Below are positions 15,211-23,314 of a stretch of 35,453 nt of DNA, one piece after another. The notes beneath the pieces were generated by a model that had not been told where the DNA came from, did no database searches, and saw only the letters and a program-made list of their open reading frames with translations. The stretch is from Clostridiaceae bacterium UBA5444 (GTDB lineage: Bacteria > Bacillota > Clostridia > Clostridiales > Oxobacteraceae). The position numbers were made by a program, and so were the translations under genes. The stretch covers positions 15,562-51,014 of the forward strand of contig DIRE01000045.1 in the NCBI GenBank assembly GCA_002426575.1, in the 5' to 3' direction. The stretch's first letter is position 1; each line of letters opens with the position of its first letter.

Positions 15211-15705
15211 CTGTATTTTACTTATCATAAGATATGATAGGAGTAAAACTAGTATCAATGTAACTGCAGCATGGTTTGCTAGCTTAAATGCGGCGATATT
15301 ATCTAATGCTACAATAGAACCTGCTACAGTAATTGGAACGCCCATATATACATTGCTGAATTCAGTTACATTATATCTTGCAAGTCTAAATGCACTGCAA
15401 ATAGGATATAATAAAAGCGCTACATAACCCAATGGTATTAAAGTGTATAAAGAAACTCTCCAAGCTAATATCATTGGAGCAACACCAAAAGAAACTAGAT
15501 CCGAAAGAGAATCAAGCTCTTTACCTAGTGGGCTTACTGCATTAAAACTCCGGGCAATACGACCATCATATCTATCTGCAAGTGCAGCAGATAGTATGCA
15601 TATATTTGCAGCTAAATACCTATCTTCAAAACACAATATAATGGCGATTATACCCAAACTTAAATTTAAATAAGTAAATAAGTTTGGGATTGAGGATTTA
15701 TTCAT
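15196..15705 (-). CDS. pssA: CDP-diacylglycerol-serine O-phosphatidyltransferase
   Basis: This membrane enzyme makes phosphatidylserine from CDP-diacylglycerol and serine. The 169-aa protein has the CDP-alcohol phosphatidyltransferase motif D-G-x2-A-R-x8-G-x3-D-x3-D in full: Asp47-Gly48, Ala51-Arg52, Gly61, Asp65 and Asp69, with an extra Asp44. About six membrane helices are visible. Its ATG overlaps the end of psd by 8 bases and its GGGAGG ribosome site lies within psd, so the two are translationally coupled. Psd, the next enzyme of the pathway, is encoded directly upstream in the same transcript. The length matches short Bacillus-type PssA. Confidence 0.94.
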   Translation of the reverse strand: MNKSSIPNLFTYLNLSLGIIAIILCFEDRYLAANICILSAALADRYDGRIARSFNAVSPLGKELDSLSDLVSFGVAPMILAWRVSLYTLIPLGYVALLLYPICSAFRLARYNVTEFSNVYMGVPITVAGSIVALDNIAAFKLANHAAVTLILVLLLSYLMISKIQIKKI

Positions 15706-16333
15706 TAATTAGCCTCCCTATAATTGTTGTTCCACCCTTTACTTTTTGGCCAACCTCAACAGCTATTTCTACATTATTTGGTACTATAACTTCTGTGCAT
15801 GAACCAAATTTAATAAGCCCAAATCTTTCTCCTTGTTCAAGATTGTCTCCTACATTTGACCAGCATACTATCCTCCTTGCTACAAATCCAGTTATTTGGT
15901 TTACCAATATCTTCATTTTGTCATTTTCTATGCCTATTGTATTTCTTTCATTGAGCTCAGAAGCATGACTTTTGAATGCAGGAAAGAACTTTCCATCCTT
16001 ATAGTGTTTGTATTTTACTACTCCTTTTATAGGGCTTCTATTTACATGAACATTAAATAATGATAAAAATATGGAAACTTTTATTGCCTGTCCATTTATA
16101 AAATTATCATCATAAATTTCCTGTATAGAAAGTACCTTGCCATCTGCAGGAGATAAAATCAAACTACTATCCTTGCTAATCTTTCTTTCTGGGTTTCTAA
16201 AAAAATAAAGTACAAATAAAAACATGAGTCCAGGTATAATTGCACCTATTTTGCTGAAATAGCCTACAATAATTGTAAGCACGAGGCAAATTGAAATGTA
16301 TGGTATACCTTCTTTACTAAATGGAAGTTTCAT
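15698..16333 (-). CDS. psd: Phosphatidylserine decarboxylase
   Basis: This enzyme decarboxylates phosphatidylserine to phosphatidylethanolamine and makes its pyruvoyl cofactor by self-cleavage. The 211-aa length and N-terminal hydrophobic hairpin match the short class of Psd. The catalytic residues can be placed: Asp63 in SPADGKV, His96 in FNVHVNR, and the cleavage serine Ser178 in KFGSCTEV. Cleavage would give a large beta chain and a small alpha chain of about 34 residues starting at Ser178. The membrane segments lie near residues 12-27 and 28-45, followed by the conserved FFRNPER. AAGGGAG precedes the ATG. It lies in an operon with pssA. Confidence 0.94.
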   Translation of the reverse strand: MKLPFSKEGIPYISICLVLTIIVGYFSKIGAIIPGLMFLFVLYFFRNPERKISKDSSLILSPADGKVLSIQEIYDDNFINGQAIKVSIFLSLFNVHVNRSPIKGVVKYKHYKDGKFFPAFKSHASELNERNTIGIENDKMKILVNQITGFVARRIVCWSNVGDNLEQGERFGLIKFGSCTEVIVPNNVEIAVEVGQKVKGGTTIIGRLINE

Positions 16334-16607
16334 ACTTACTTCTCCCTTTCATATTATTATTGTTCATAAAGGAGATATAAACATATATATTATAAATTAA
16401 ACTTAGCCTTCATACAAGGACTATTAATTTAATAATATATATACAGAAGTTTTACTGGCGTCTAGGGTAAATATTTCTTATACTAAATATATATAGTATA
16501 ATGTATAAAGTACTTTATATAACATGAGACGGCTAAAAATAAAAAAGCACTTATATTATTTATGTATTATAGAAAAAGCTTATCAAGTTTGAAGGGATGA
16601 TACTAAT

Positions 16608-17498
16608 ATGAAAAAGATAAGATTAATTTACAATCCAGGCTCTGGTGACAGGAGTTTTAAAAAAAGATTGGACCACCTATTTGAAGAGTTTCAGAGAGAT
16701 GGCTTTCAGGTAGTCCCTTATAAAACCTTAAATGTAGAAGATATAGATCATGCAGTAGCACTTACACCTAATGAGGAATACTATGCTATCGCTATTGCAG
16801 GGGGTGACGGAACTATAAACAGAGTGGTTAATGCAATGGCCAAATATAATTTGAATCTTCCTATTGGAATATTTCCATGGGGTACTGCAAATGACCTTGC
16901 TGCATATTTTAATATACAGAGGGATATAAAGACATGCTGCAAAAACTTCACTGATGGGAATATACGAGAAATAGACCTAGGAAAAATAAATAATAGGTAT
17001 TTTGTAAATGTAGCTGCTGGAGGATTGCTCACAGATGTATCTCAAAAGATAGACATTAATATGAAAAACACTCTAGGGAAATTAGCATATTATTTAAAAG
17101 GTGTGGAACAACTGCCTAATTTTAGGCCAATACCTTCAACATTTACAACAAAGCAAGAGGTAATTAGTGAAGATATATATCTTTTTATGGTATTTAATGG
17201 CCGCTCTGCAGGCGGATTTGATATGCTCGCAAAAGGTGCAAAAATAGATGATGGTAAAATAGACTTAATAGCAATAAAAGCTTGCCCCGTAATGGAGCTT
17301 ATACCACTATTTTTTAGAATATTAAAGGGAGAACATTTGACTGATGACAATGTCATCTATATAAAAACCGATAAATTAAGTATAGATTGTGAAATTGATG
17401 TTGAAACAGACATAGATGGAGAAGCAGGCCCCCATTTTCCAGTGGATATAGAAGTTATTCCAAAGTGCCTTAAAATATTTGTACCCAAATCAGTATAG
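16608..17498 (+). CDS. Diacylglycerol/lipid kinase family protein (YegS/BmrU type)
   Basis: A 296-aa protein of the diacylglycerol kinase catalytic family, which phosphorylates diacylglycerol, undecaprenol or a related lipid at the membrane using ATP. The nucleotide-binding parts are NPGSG (residues 9-13) and GGDGT (65-69), with PWGTANDLA next. Metal and dimer elements lie in the DGKIDLIAIKA region. The C-terminal beta domain ends with DVETDIDGEAGP, typical of the family. AAGGGATGA precedes the ATG. The psd and pssA genes run the other way upstream; a shared role in phospholipid turnover is plausible but inferred. The exact substrate cannot be told from DgkB, YegS or BmrU. Confidence 0.87.
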   Translation: MKKIRLIYNPGSGDRSFKKRLDHLFEEFQRDGFQVVPYKTLNVEDIDHAVALTPNEEYYAIAIAGGDGTINRVVNAMAKYNLNLPIGIFPWGTANDLAAYFNIQRDIKTCCKNFTDGNIREIDLGKINNRYFVNVAAGGLLTDVSQKIDINMKNTLGKLAYYLKGVEQLPNFRPIPSTFTTKQEVISEDIYLFMVFNGRSAGGFDMLAKGAKIDDGKIDLIAIKACPVMELIPLFFRILKGEHLTDDNVIYIKTDKLSIDCEIDVETDIDGEAGPHFPVDIEVIPKCLKIFVPKSV

Positions 17499-17510
17499 GA
17501 ATAAAAAAAG

Positions 17511-17540
17511 AATCACCCACGACTTGTGGGTGATTTAATC
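17511..17540 (+). terminator. Hairpin terminator after the lipid kinase gene
   Basis: AATCACCCAC (17511-17520) pairs perfectly with GTGGGTGATT (17526-17535) across a GACTT loop. The T-run on the plus strand is short (TTTAATC); on the minus strand the hairpin ends in CTTTTTTTATT. Confidence 0.65.
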
Positions 17541-17667
17541 GACTCTAACGAGCTTCCTTTTCTGTAAGTGCAAGTCCCTCATACCACCTATGTGTATTTC
17601 ATTGTTCTTTTAGAAATACTTTAAATATGGTATTATAATTCTATTGATTAGAGTAGAGGTGTTATAT

Positions 17668-19464
17668 ATGGCAATGAGTTTTTTACCAGTTTGCAGAAGT
17701 GATATGAATGAAAGAGGCTATGATTGCCTCGATTTTTTATTTATAAGTGGTGACGCATATGTTGACCACCCTTCTTTTGGTCCTGCAATAATAACTAGGA
17801 TATTAGAAGCTGATGGATTTAAAGTTGGCATTATTGCTCAGCCAGACTGGAACGATATAAAGTCTTTTACTATAATGGGGACTCCAAGGTTTGGAGTATT
17901 AATCTCCTCAGGAAATATAGATTCAATGGTTAACAAATATACTGTAGCTAAGAAAAAGAGACATTCTGATTCATATTCACCAGGAGGTAAAATTGGTAAA
18001 AGACCTGACAGGGCAACTATAGTTTATGCAAACAAAGCTAGAGAGGCTTTTAAAGATACACCCATAATACTTGGAGGAATTGAAGCTAGTTTAAGAAGAT
18101 TTGCTCATTATGATTATTGGGACGATAAGGTAAGGCGCTCCATACTTTTAGACTCTAAGGCAGATCTTTTAGTATATGGCATGGGAGAAAGAGCAATACT
18201 TGAAATTGCAAATCTATTAAGGTATGGAAAAAACGTCAAAGAGATTCATGATGTAAGAGGAACCTCTTATGTCTCAAATAATATTGATGATTTAGATAAA
18301 TACATTAAAACACCTTCCTTTGAAGATGTATCAACCAATAAGGAAGAATATGCAAAAGCATTTAAAATACAGTATGAGCAACAAGATGCCATATATGGGG
18401 GAACTATTGTTCAACCTCATGATAATAGATTTGTTATACAAAATCCTCCTTCTATTCCCATGACAACTGAAGAACTAGATATGGTATATGATTTACCTTA
18501 TGCAAGAGATTATCACCCAATGTATGAAAAGTATGGAGGGATACCTGCAATAGAAGAGATAAAGTTCAGTATAACAAGCCATAGAGGATGTTTTGGGGGA
18601 TGTTCTTTTTGTGCTCTTACATTCCATCAAGGAAGAACCATACAACAAAGAAGCCATGAAAGTATATTAAAAGAAGTAAACAAGTTAGTTGCAGACCCTG
18701 ACTTTAAAGGGTATATACACGATGTTGGAGGCCCTACCGCAAATTTTAGGAATACAGCCTGCAACAAGCAAAAGACTCAAGGAGTATGCAAAAACAGGCA
18801 GTGTCTATTTCCTAGCCCTTGTAAAAATTTAATTATTGACCACAGTGATTATCTAAGCCTATTAAGAAAAATAAGAGAAGTGCCGGGAGTTAAGAAGGTT
18901 TTTATCCGCTCTGGAATAAGATATGACTACCTAATTTATGATAAAAGCAATGAATTTATAAATGAACTATGCAAATATCATGTAAGCGGCCAATTAAAAG
19001 TTGCTCCAGAGCATATTTCAGACAGGGTTTTATCAAGCATGGGAAAGCCAAGTAGAGATGTATATGAAAGATTTGTTAAAAAATACAATGATATAAATAA
19101 AAAGCTAGGCAAAAAGCAATATCTAGTACCATATCTTATGTCAAGCCATCCTGGAAGCGATTTATATGCAGCCATTGAACTTGCTGAATACATAAGAGAT
19201 ATGGGTTATAACCCTGAACAAGTTCAAGACTTTTATCCAACTCCTGGGAGCCTTTCAACATGTATGTATTATACTGAAATAGATCCTAGGGATATGAAAA
19301 AAGTTTATGTTCCCAAAAATCCTCATGAAAAAGCTATGCAAAGAGCCTTACTTCAGTTTAAAGACCCTAAAAATTATAGGCTTGTTCATGAAGCATTAAT
19401 AAAAGCAGGTCGTGAAGACCTTATAGGATTTAATAAGAAGTGCCTTATTAGGTCTAGGCGATAG
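17668..19464 (+). CDS. YgiQ family radical SAM protein
   Basis: A 598-aa radical SAM enzyme of the YgiQ/UPF0313 family. The SAM-cluster cysteines are in CFGGCSFCAL (C-x3-C-x2-C, near residue 308). The N-terminal FISGDAYVDHPSFGPAII block and the HDVGGPTANF block are hallmarks of the family. A second group of cysteines in CNKQKTQGVCKNRQCLFPSPC could bind another cluster or zinc. The reaction is not established for this family. I chose the ATG at 17668 because GAGGTG stands 6 bases before it and the product then starts MAMSFLPVCRSDMNERGYD, as in relatives. An in-frame TTG at 17644 would only add eight residues. It appears to be monocistronic. Confidence 0.9.
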   Translation: MAMSFLPVCRSDMNERGYDCLDFLFISGDAYVDHPSFGPAIITRILEADGFKVGIIAQPDWNDIKSFTIMGTPRFGVLISSGNIDSMVNKYTVAKKKRHSDSYSPGGKIGKRPDRATIVYANKAREAFKDTPIILGGIEASLRRFAHYDYWDDKVRRSILLDSKADLLVYGMGERAILEIANLLRYGKNVKEIHDVRGTSYVSNNIDDLDKYIKTPSFEDVSTNKEEYAKAFKIQYEQQDAIYGGTIVQPHDNRFVIQNPPSIPMTTEELDMVYDLPYARDYHPMYEKYGGIPAIEEIKFSITSHRGCFGGCSFCALTFHQGRTIQQRSHESILKEVNKLVADPDFKGYIHDVGGPTANFRNTACNKQKTQGVCKNRQCLFPSPCKNLIIDHSDYLSLLRKIREVPGVKKVFIRSGIRYDYLIYDKSNEFINELCKYHVSGQLKVAPEHISDRVLSSMGKPSRDVYERFVKKYNDINKKLGKKQYLVPYLMSSHPGSDLYAAIELAEYIRDMGYNPEQVQDFYPTPGSLSTCMYYTEIDPRDMKKVYVPKNPHEKAMQRALLQFKDPKNYRLVHEALIKAGREDLIGFNKKCLIRSRR

Positions 19465-19519
19465 CTAGACCCTATGCACAGGTTGATGAAATGATTGGAA
19501 TACACATAATATCATGTAG

Positions 19520-19548
19520 TTGCTTTTTCCATATTATTTTGTCATAAT
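19520..19548 (+). promoter_or_regulatory. Sigma-A promoter of the btu operon
   Basis: TTGCTT (19520-19525) and CATAAT (19543-19548), 17 bases apart, directly before the cobalamin riboswitch. Confidence 0.55.
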
Positions 19549-19570
19549 AGAATATGAAAACTAAATATAA

Positions 19571-19720
19571 ATTTAAGGTGCCTTAAAAGGGTTAAAAGGG
19601 AAATGGGTGCAAATCCCATGCGGTCCCGCCACTGTAATATTGGAGCCACTTCAATTATGCCACTAGGAAACTGGGAAGGCTGAGGTTGCTATGATAATAA
19701 GCCAGGAGACCTGCCTTATT
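19571..19720 (+). ncRNA. Cobalamin riboswitch
   Basis: The leader shows the ordered conserved parts of an adenosylcobalamin aptamer: GGTGCC with AAAAGGG near 19578-19600, GGGTGCAAATCCCATGCGGTC (split over 19605-19625) with CCCGCCACTGTAA (19625-19637), the CACTAGGAAACTGGGAAGGC part (around 19661-19680), and the B12 box GCCAGGAGACCTGCC (19701-19715). An intrinsic terminator follows before btuF. High cobalamin should favour termination and turn the uptake genes off. Confidence 0.95.
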
Positions 19721-19762
19721 TTTTATTGTATGCTCACGGGATATGGGTGATATTTTTCAATT

Positions 19763-19797
19763 AATCTCCATTTTTCTATGGAGATTTTTAATTTTTA
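19763..19797 (+). terminator. Riboswitch expression-platform terminator
   Basis: AATCTCCAT (19763-19771) pairs perfectly with ATGGAGATT (19778-19786) across TTTTCT, then TTTAATTTTT. It ends about 20 bases before the btuF start. Confidence 0.85.
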
Positions 19798-19818
19798 TGA
19801 AAAGAGAGGAGAATTTTT

Positions 19819-20754
19819 ATGAAAAAGAGAATTACAAGTTTTATTTTGCTAGTATTTATGTCCATAGTAATATTAACAGGATGTGGAGGGAAACAAGAGG
19901 AGGCAGATAAAAATAAAAAAGGTAAAGAAAGCTTTCCAATAACAATAACAGATGCTTATGGAACAGAGGTTACAATAGATAAAAAACCTGAAAGAATTGT
20001 GTCTCTTTCACCTTCAACGGTTGAGGTATTATATAAATTAAACCTTCAAGATAATATAGTGGGTGTTACAGAGTATTGTGATTATCCAAAAGAGGCAGGG
20101 AGTAAAACTAAGGTTGGAGATTTTAATGGAACAAATATAGAAAAGATAGTTGAGTTAAATCCTGATATTGTATTTGGAAATCCAGGAATGTCTAAAGAAG
20201 ACTTTGATAAATTAACAGGGCTTGGTATTAAAGTAATCGTTGCAGAGGCAAGAACTTTTGATAAGATTCCTGATACATTCAAAATGGTAGGCATGGCAAC
20301 TGACACTTTAGATGAGGCAGAAAAATTGGCTGACGACTTAACAAATAAAGTAAATCAAATAAAAGACAAGGTAAAGGATACTGAAAAGGTTAAGGCATAT
20401 TATGTTATAAGCTTTGGAGAAGCAGGCAATTGGACAGCTGGGAAAAATACATTTATATCTGATATGATAAATATGGCAGGCGGAGAGAATATTGCAGATG
20501 ATGTTGATGGATGGAAGGAATATAGCCTTGAGAAGATTATAGAGAAAGATCCAGATGTGATGCTAATCTCTGCCATGGTTGCAAATGATAATAAGGACAT
20601 ACTAAATAGTCAAGAAGGTTATAAAGAAACAGCTGCAGTTAAAAATAAAAACACTGTAATAATTGATGATTATCTAACACAAAGACCAGGGCCTAGGATA
20701 GTAGATGGCCTTGAAGCTATTGCAAAAGCACTACACCCTGAGGTTTTTAAGTAA
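19819..20754 (+). CDS. btuF: Cobalamin ABC transporter substrate-binding lipoprotein
   Basis: An extracytoplasmic binding protein of the BtuF/FepB class (311 aa), anchored as a lipoprotein: signal MKKRITSFILLVFMSIVI, lipobox LTGC with Cys22. The periplasmic-binding-protein type 2 fold is marked by PERIVSLSPSTVEVLYKL and VGVTEYCDYP in the first lobe, and by a long linking helix (around LADDLTNKVNQIKDKVK) before the second lobe. The substrate is taken to be cobalamin or a corrinoid because a cobalamin riboswitch lies directly upstream; sequence alone cannot separate it from haem or siderophore binders. AGAGGAG precedes the ATG. The permease and ATPase genes follow. Confidence 0.9.
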   Translation: MKKRITSFILLVFMSIVILTGCGGKQEEADKNKKGKESFPITITDAYGTEVTIDKKPERIVSLSPSTVEVLYKLNLQDNIVGVTEYCDYPKEAGSKTKVGDFNGTNIEKIVELNPDIVFGNPGMSKEDFDKLTGLGIKVIVAEARTFDKIPDTFKMVGMATDTLDEAEKLADDLTNKVNQIKDKVKDTEKVKAYYVISFGEAGNWTAGKNTFISDMINMAGGENIADDVDGWKEYSLEKIIEKDPDVMLISAMVANDNKDILNSQEGYKETAAVKNKNTVIIDDYLTQRPGPRIVDGLEAIAKALHPEVFK

Positions 20755-20791
20755 GACTAATATAAGAGCATACAGAAAAGTAGGGATATAT

Positions 20792-21844
20792 ATGGGGTAT
20801 ACAGAAAAAAAGGCTAAATACAGGGCTGCATTTTTGTTTATGTTAGTTTTATTAGCCATTGAAGTTGTGGTTTGTGTTACATTGGGTGCAGCGGAGATAT
20901 CCTTTGGGGAAAGCCATAGGATTATTATTTCAAAAATACCTATACTTAAAAATTTGGTAAGCATAGATGGAATAGATAAGTCACATATAACAATAATTAC
21001 AAGGCTCAGACTTCCAAGGGTTATTGTGGGAGGGCTTGTAGGTGCAGGGCTTTCAGTTACTGGGACTGCATTTCAAGGTATATTTAAAAATCCATTAGCA
21101 GATCCTTATACTATAGGTGCATCCTCAGGGGGAGCATTAGGCGCTGCAATTGCGATTATACTAAAATCAAAGATAGGCTTTGGAGGATTCAGCATTGTAT
21201 CTATTTTTGCTTTTGTAGGATCCCTGCTTGCTACGTTGGCTGTTTATATGCTAGGCAGGGTAGGAGGAAAGGTGTCTACTACAGCAGTAATACTTTCAGG
21301 TGTTGCTTTAAATGCATTATTATCATCTTTAATGTCTATTATATTGCTGTTTAATAAAGATGAGATGAGCCAGATAGTATACTGGACAATGGGAAGCCTT
21401 TCAGCTTCAAACTATAGCCAAGTTGCTATACTGCTATTTGGTGTAATAGTTGGAATATCGATACTTTATATATATTCAAGAGACTTAAATATAATGCTTT
21501 TAGGTGAAGAGTCTGCAAAGGTACTTGGCATAAATACAGAAAAGCTTAAGATAATAATATTATTTACAGGGTCATTTATAACAGGCATTTGCGTATCTGT
21601 ATCAGGCATAATAGGGTTTGTTGGCATAGTAATTCCTCACATAATAAGGATTATTGCAGGACCTGACAACCGCATAATAATACCTTTTGCCTCGTTGGGA
21701 GGAGCAATGTTTTTAATAGCTGCAGATACTGTAGCAAGGATTTTGATTCCTCCTGTTGAGATACCAGTTGGCATTTTAACCTCTGCCATAGGCGGACCAT
21801 TCTTTATATATATTCTTCTTAAAAATAAAAAGAAAATGGCATAG
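20792..21844 (+). CDS. btuC: Cobalamin ABC transporter permease
   Basis: A FecCD/BtuC-family permease (350 aa) with about ten membrane helices that forms the channel of the importer. Family markers include RLPRVIVGGLVGAGLSVTG, FQGIFKNPLADPYTIG and SSGGALGA early on, the coupling loop LLGEESAKVLGI, and GIIGFVGIVIPHI. I set the start at the ATG at 20792, with AGGGAT 6 bases before it; upstream codons in this frame overlap the btuF coding end and do not look like a membrane-protein start. It is 37 bases after btuF and 10 bases before btuD. Confidence 0.91.
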   Translation: MGYTEKKAKYRAAFLFMLVLLAIEVVVCVTLGAAEISFGESHRIIISKIPILKNLVSIDGIDKSHITIITRLRLPRVIVGGLVGAGLSVTGTAFQGIFKNPLADPYTIGASSGGALGAAIAIILKSKIGFGGFSIVSIFAFVGSLLATLAVYMLGRVGGKVSTTAVILSGVALNALLSSLMSIILLFNKDEMSQIVYWTMGSLSASNYSQVAILLFGVIVGISILYIYSRDLNIMLLGEESAKVLGINTEKLKIIILFTGSFITGICVSVSGIIGFVGIVIPHIIRIIAGPDNRIIIPFASLGGAMFLIAADTVARILIPPVEIPVGILTSAIGGPFFIYILLKNKKKMA

Positions 21845-21854
21845 GGGTGGTATT

Positions 21855-22643
21855 GTGGATATTGTTTTAAGTATAAAGAATTTATATTTCAGCTATGAAG
21901 ACAAAAGTATTTTGAGCAATATAAATATTGATATAGAAAAAGGAAAGTTTATATCCATAATAGGACCTAATGGATCAGGAAAGACTACTTTGCTAAAAAA
22001 TATGTCATCCGTGCTCATACCTGATAGGGGAAAAGTATTTTTCCAAGGTAAGGACATAAGGGAGTATAGTAGAAAACAACTTTCAAGATACATGGCCTAT
22101 GTCCCCCAAAGCAGTTATATAAATTTTGAGTTTACTGCAGGGGATATAGTGCTTATGGGCAGATCTCCTTTTCTTAAGCCTTTTGAATCAGAAAAAGCAG
22201 AGGATATAAAAATTGCTGAAGATGCAATGAGGATGACAAATGTATTTGAGATTAAAGATAAGAGGATAACAGAAATAAGCGGAGGAGAAAGGCAGAGGGT
22301 TATGATTGCTTGTGCACTAGCCCAGACGCCACAGATTATTTTGTTAGATGAGCCTGTAGCTAATCTTGATATACAGCACCAGGTTGAGATATTATCTGTT
22401 TTAAAAAAGCTTAGTAAAATCAATAAAGTGACAGTTATAACCGTGCTTCATGATTTAAATCTATCTGCTGAATACAGTGATCTGGTTGTATTATTAAAAG
22501 AGGGAAAAATTATTGAATATGGTCCTCCAAAGGATATTATAACAGAAGAAAATATAAAAAATGCTTACAATGCAAATGTATATATGACTAAAAATCCTAT
22601 GACAGGAAATCCCCATGTAATACCCATAACAAAAAATATTTAA
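21855..22643 (+). CDS. btuD: Cobalamin ABC transporter ATP-binding protein
   Basis: The ATPase of the corrinoid importer (262 aa). Walker A is GPNGSGKTT (residues 37-45), the Q-loop lies in AYVPQSS, the signature is ISGGERQRV, Walker B is IILLDEP with the D-loop ANLD, and the switch histidine is in TVLHDLN. The start is GTG at 21855 with AGGGGTGG 5 bases before it. It is the third gene of the btuFCD operon under the cobalamin riboswitch. A long inverted repeat follows. Similar ATPases serve iron-siderophore importers; cobalamin is inferred from the leader. Confidence 0.91.
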   Translation: MDIVLSIKNLYFSYEDKSILSNINIDIEKGKFISIIGPNGSGKTTLLKNMSSVLIPDRGKVFFQGKDIREYSRKQLSRYMAYVPQSSYINFEFTAGDIVLMGRSPFLKPFESEKAEDIKIAEDAMRMTNVFEIKDKRITEISGGERQRVMIACALAQTPQIILLDEPVANLDIQHQVEILSVLKKLSKINKVTVITVLHDLNLSAEYSDLVVLLKEGKIIEYGPPKDIITEENIKNAYNANVYMTKNPMTGNPHVIPITKNI

Positions 22644-22653
22644 AAGAGCTGAA

Positions 22654-22694
22654 CCAACCCACATTAGATTTTTGGTTTATCTAATGTGGGTTGG
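22654..22694. terminator. Long perfect inverted repeat between btuD and the coat gene
   Basis: A perfect 16-bp stem, CCAACCCACATTAGAT (22654-22669) with its complement (22679-22694), and a 9-base loop. It lies between two convergent genes and probably ends transcription from both sides, but neither side has a clear T-run. Confidence 0.6.
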
Positions 22695-22725
22695 ATTACA
22701 GTCTCCCTTTTAAAGTTAAAAGGTA

Positions 22726-23208
22726 TTATTGGGAAGTATACATATTATTCTTTTCCATGTACTTGTAAATTCCTTCACCATGACCTTGTTCTTCTTTTTG
22801 TATGTGATTTAGTGTATTTCTAGCATTTGTGTCTCTAAATTCAAACACTGCAGTATCATACCCGCCTGAAACGAACTTTTCGGTCATTAGCATATCTGTA
22901 CATAGGGCTGCATCATGCTGGGGGTTTGCTGAACCTGGAGCAGATGATTGAAACTGAGCGTTTGTATTTGTATTTGTGTTTGGTGATGAATTTTGTTTTG
23001 CAGACATGTTTGGAATTTGTCCGCTTAGCATTTGATTTACGCTATTTAAATGTTCTTGCTCTTCACCTGCATAAGTCTTGAAAAGCTGCTTAAGTTCAGG
23101 ATCAGTAGCCTGATTTGAGTAATTGTTATACTTTTGAATACATACCTCCTCATGGCTTTTCTGGTCTTCTAAAAGCATTCTCTCTTTTTGTGATAATTGT
23201 AAAGTCAT
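22726..23208 (-). CDS. Spore coat protein of the CotF/ferritin-like type
   Basis: A 160-aa protein with two helical pairs of the ferritin-like coat family: QKSHEEVCIQKYNNYSNQA with EEQEHLNSVNQML in the first half, and DMLMTEKFVSGGYDTAV with KEEQGHGEGIYKYME in the second. They are joined by a low-complexity linker rich in Ser, Asn, Thr and Gln (about residues 74-100). The Glu and His residues could hold a metal, but coat members are usually structural. I chose the ATG at 23208 because GGAGGTG lies 6 bases before it; an in-frame ATG five codons earlier is upstream of that site. It is probably made in the mother cell during sporulation; no sporulation promoter was identified. Confidence 0.8.
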   Translation of the reverse strand: MTLQLSQKERMLLEDQKSHEEVCIQKYNNYSNQATDPELKQLFKTYAGEEQEHLNSVNQMLSGQIPNMSAKQNSSPNTNTNTNAQFQSSAPGSANPQHDAALCTDMLMTEKFVSGGYDTAVFEFRDTNARNTLNHIQKEEQGHGEGIYKYMEKNNMYTSQ

Positions 23209-23281
23209 AATAAACACCTCCATGTATAGTTTGCATATGAAATCAAGTCTTATTCATTAAATGTGATTTTTTATTTAACAA

Positions 23282-23311
23282 TAAAAAATCTGCAGCTATA
23301 TGCTGCAGATT
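23282..23311 (-). terminator. Intrinsic terminator of the H-NOX-MCP gene
   Basis: On the minus strand AATCTGCAGC (23311-23302) pairs perfectly with GCTGCAGATT (23296-23287), loop ATATA, followed by TTTTTAT. It lies 4 bases after the stop. Confidence 0.88.
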
Positions 23312-23314
23312 ACT

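Noticed and set aside
15443..15968. Plus-strand open frames opposite pssA and psd
   Set aside because: Both are shadows of genes with clear catalytic motifs and have no ribosome sites.
17521..17600. Sequence after the lipid kinase hairpin (AGTGCAAGTCCCTCATACCACC) that recalls the 3' end of IS200/IS605 elements or a tRNA T-arm
   Set aside because: No transposase, TnpB fragment, left end or cloverleaf is present; the hairpin is explained as a terminator.
22706..22723. Second small palindrome (CCTTTTAA/TTAAAAGG) after the coat protein gene
   Set aside because: A two-base loop and no T-run make it a weak terminator; the larger hairpin at 22654-22694 accounts for the gap.
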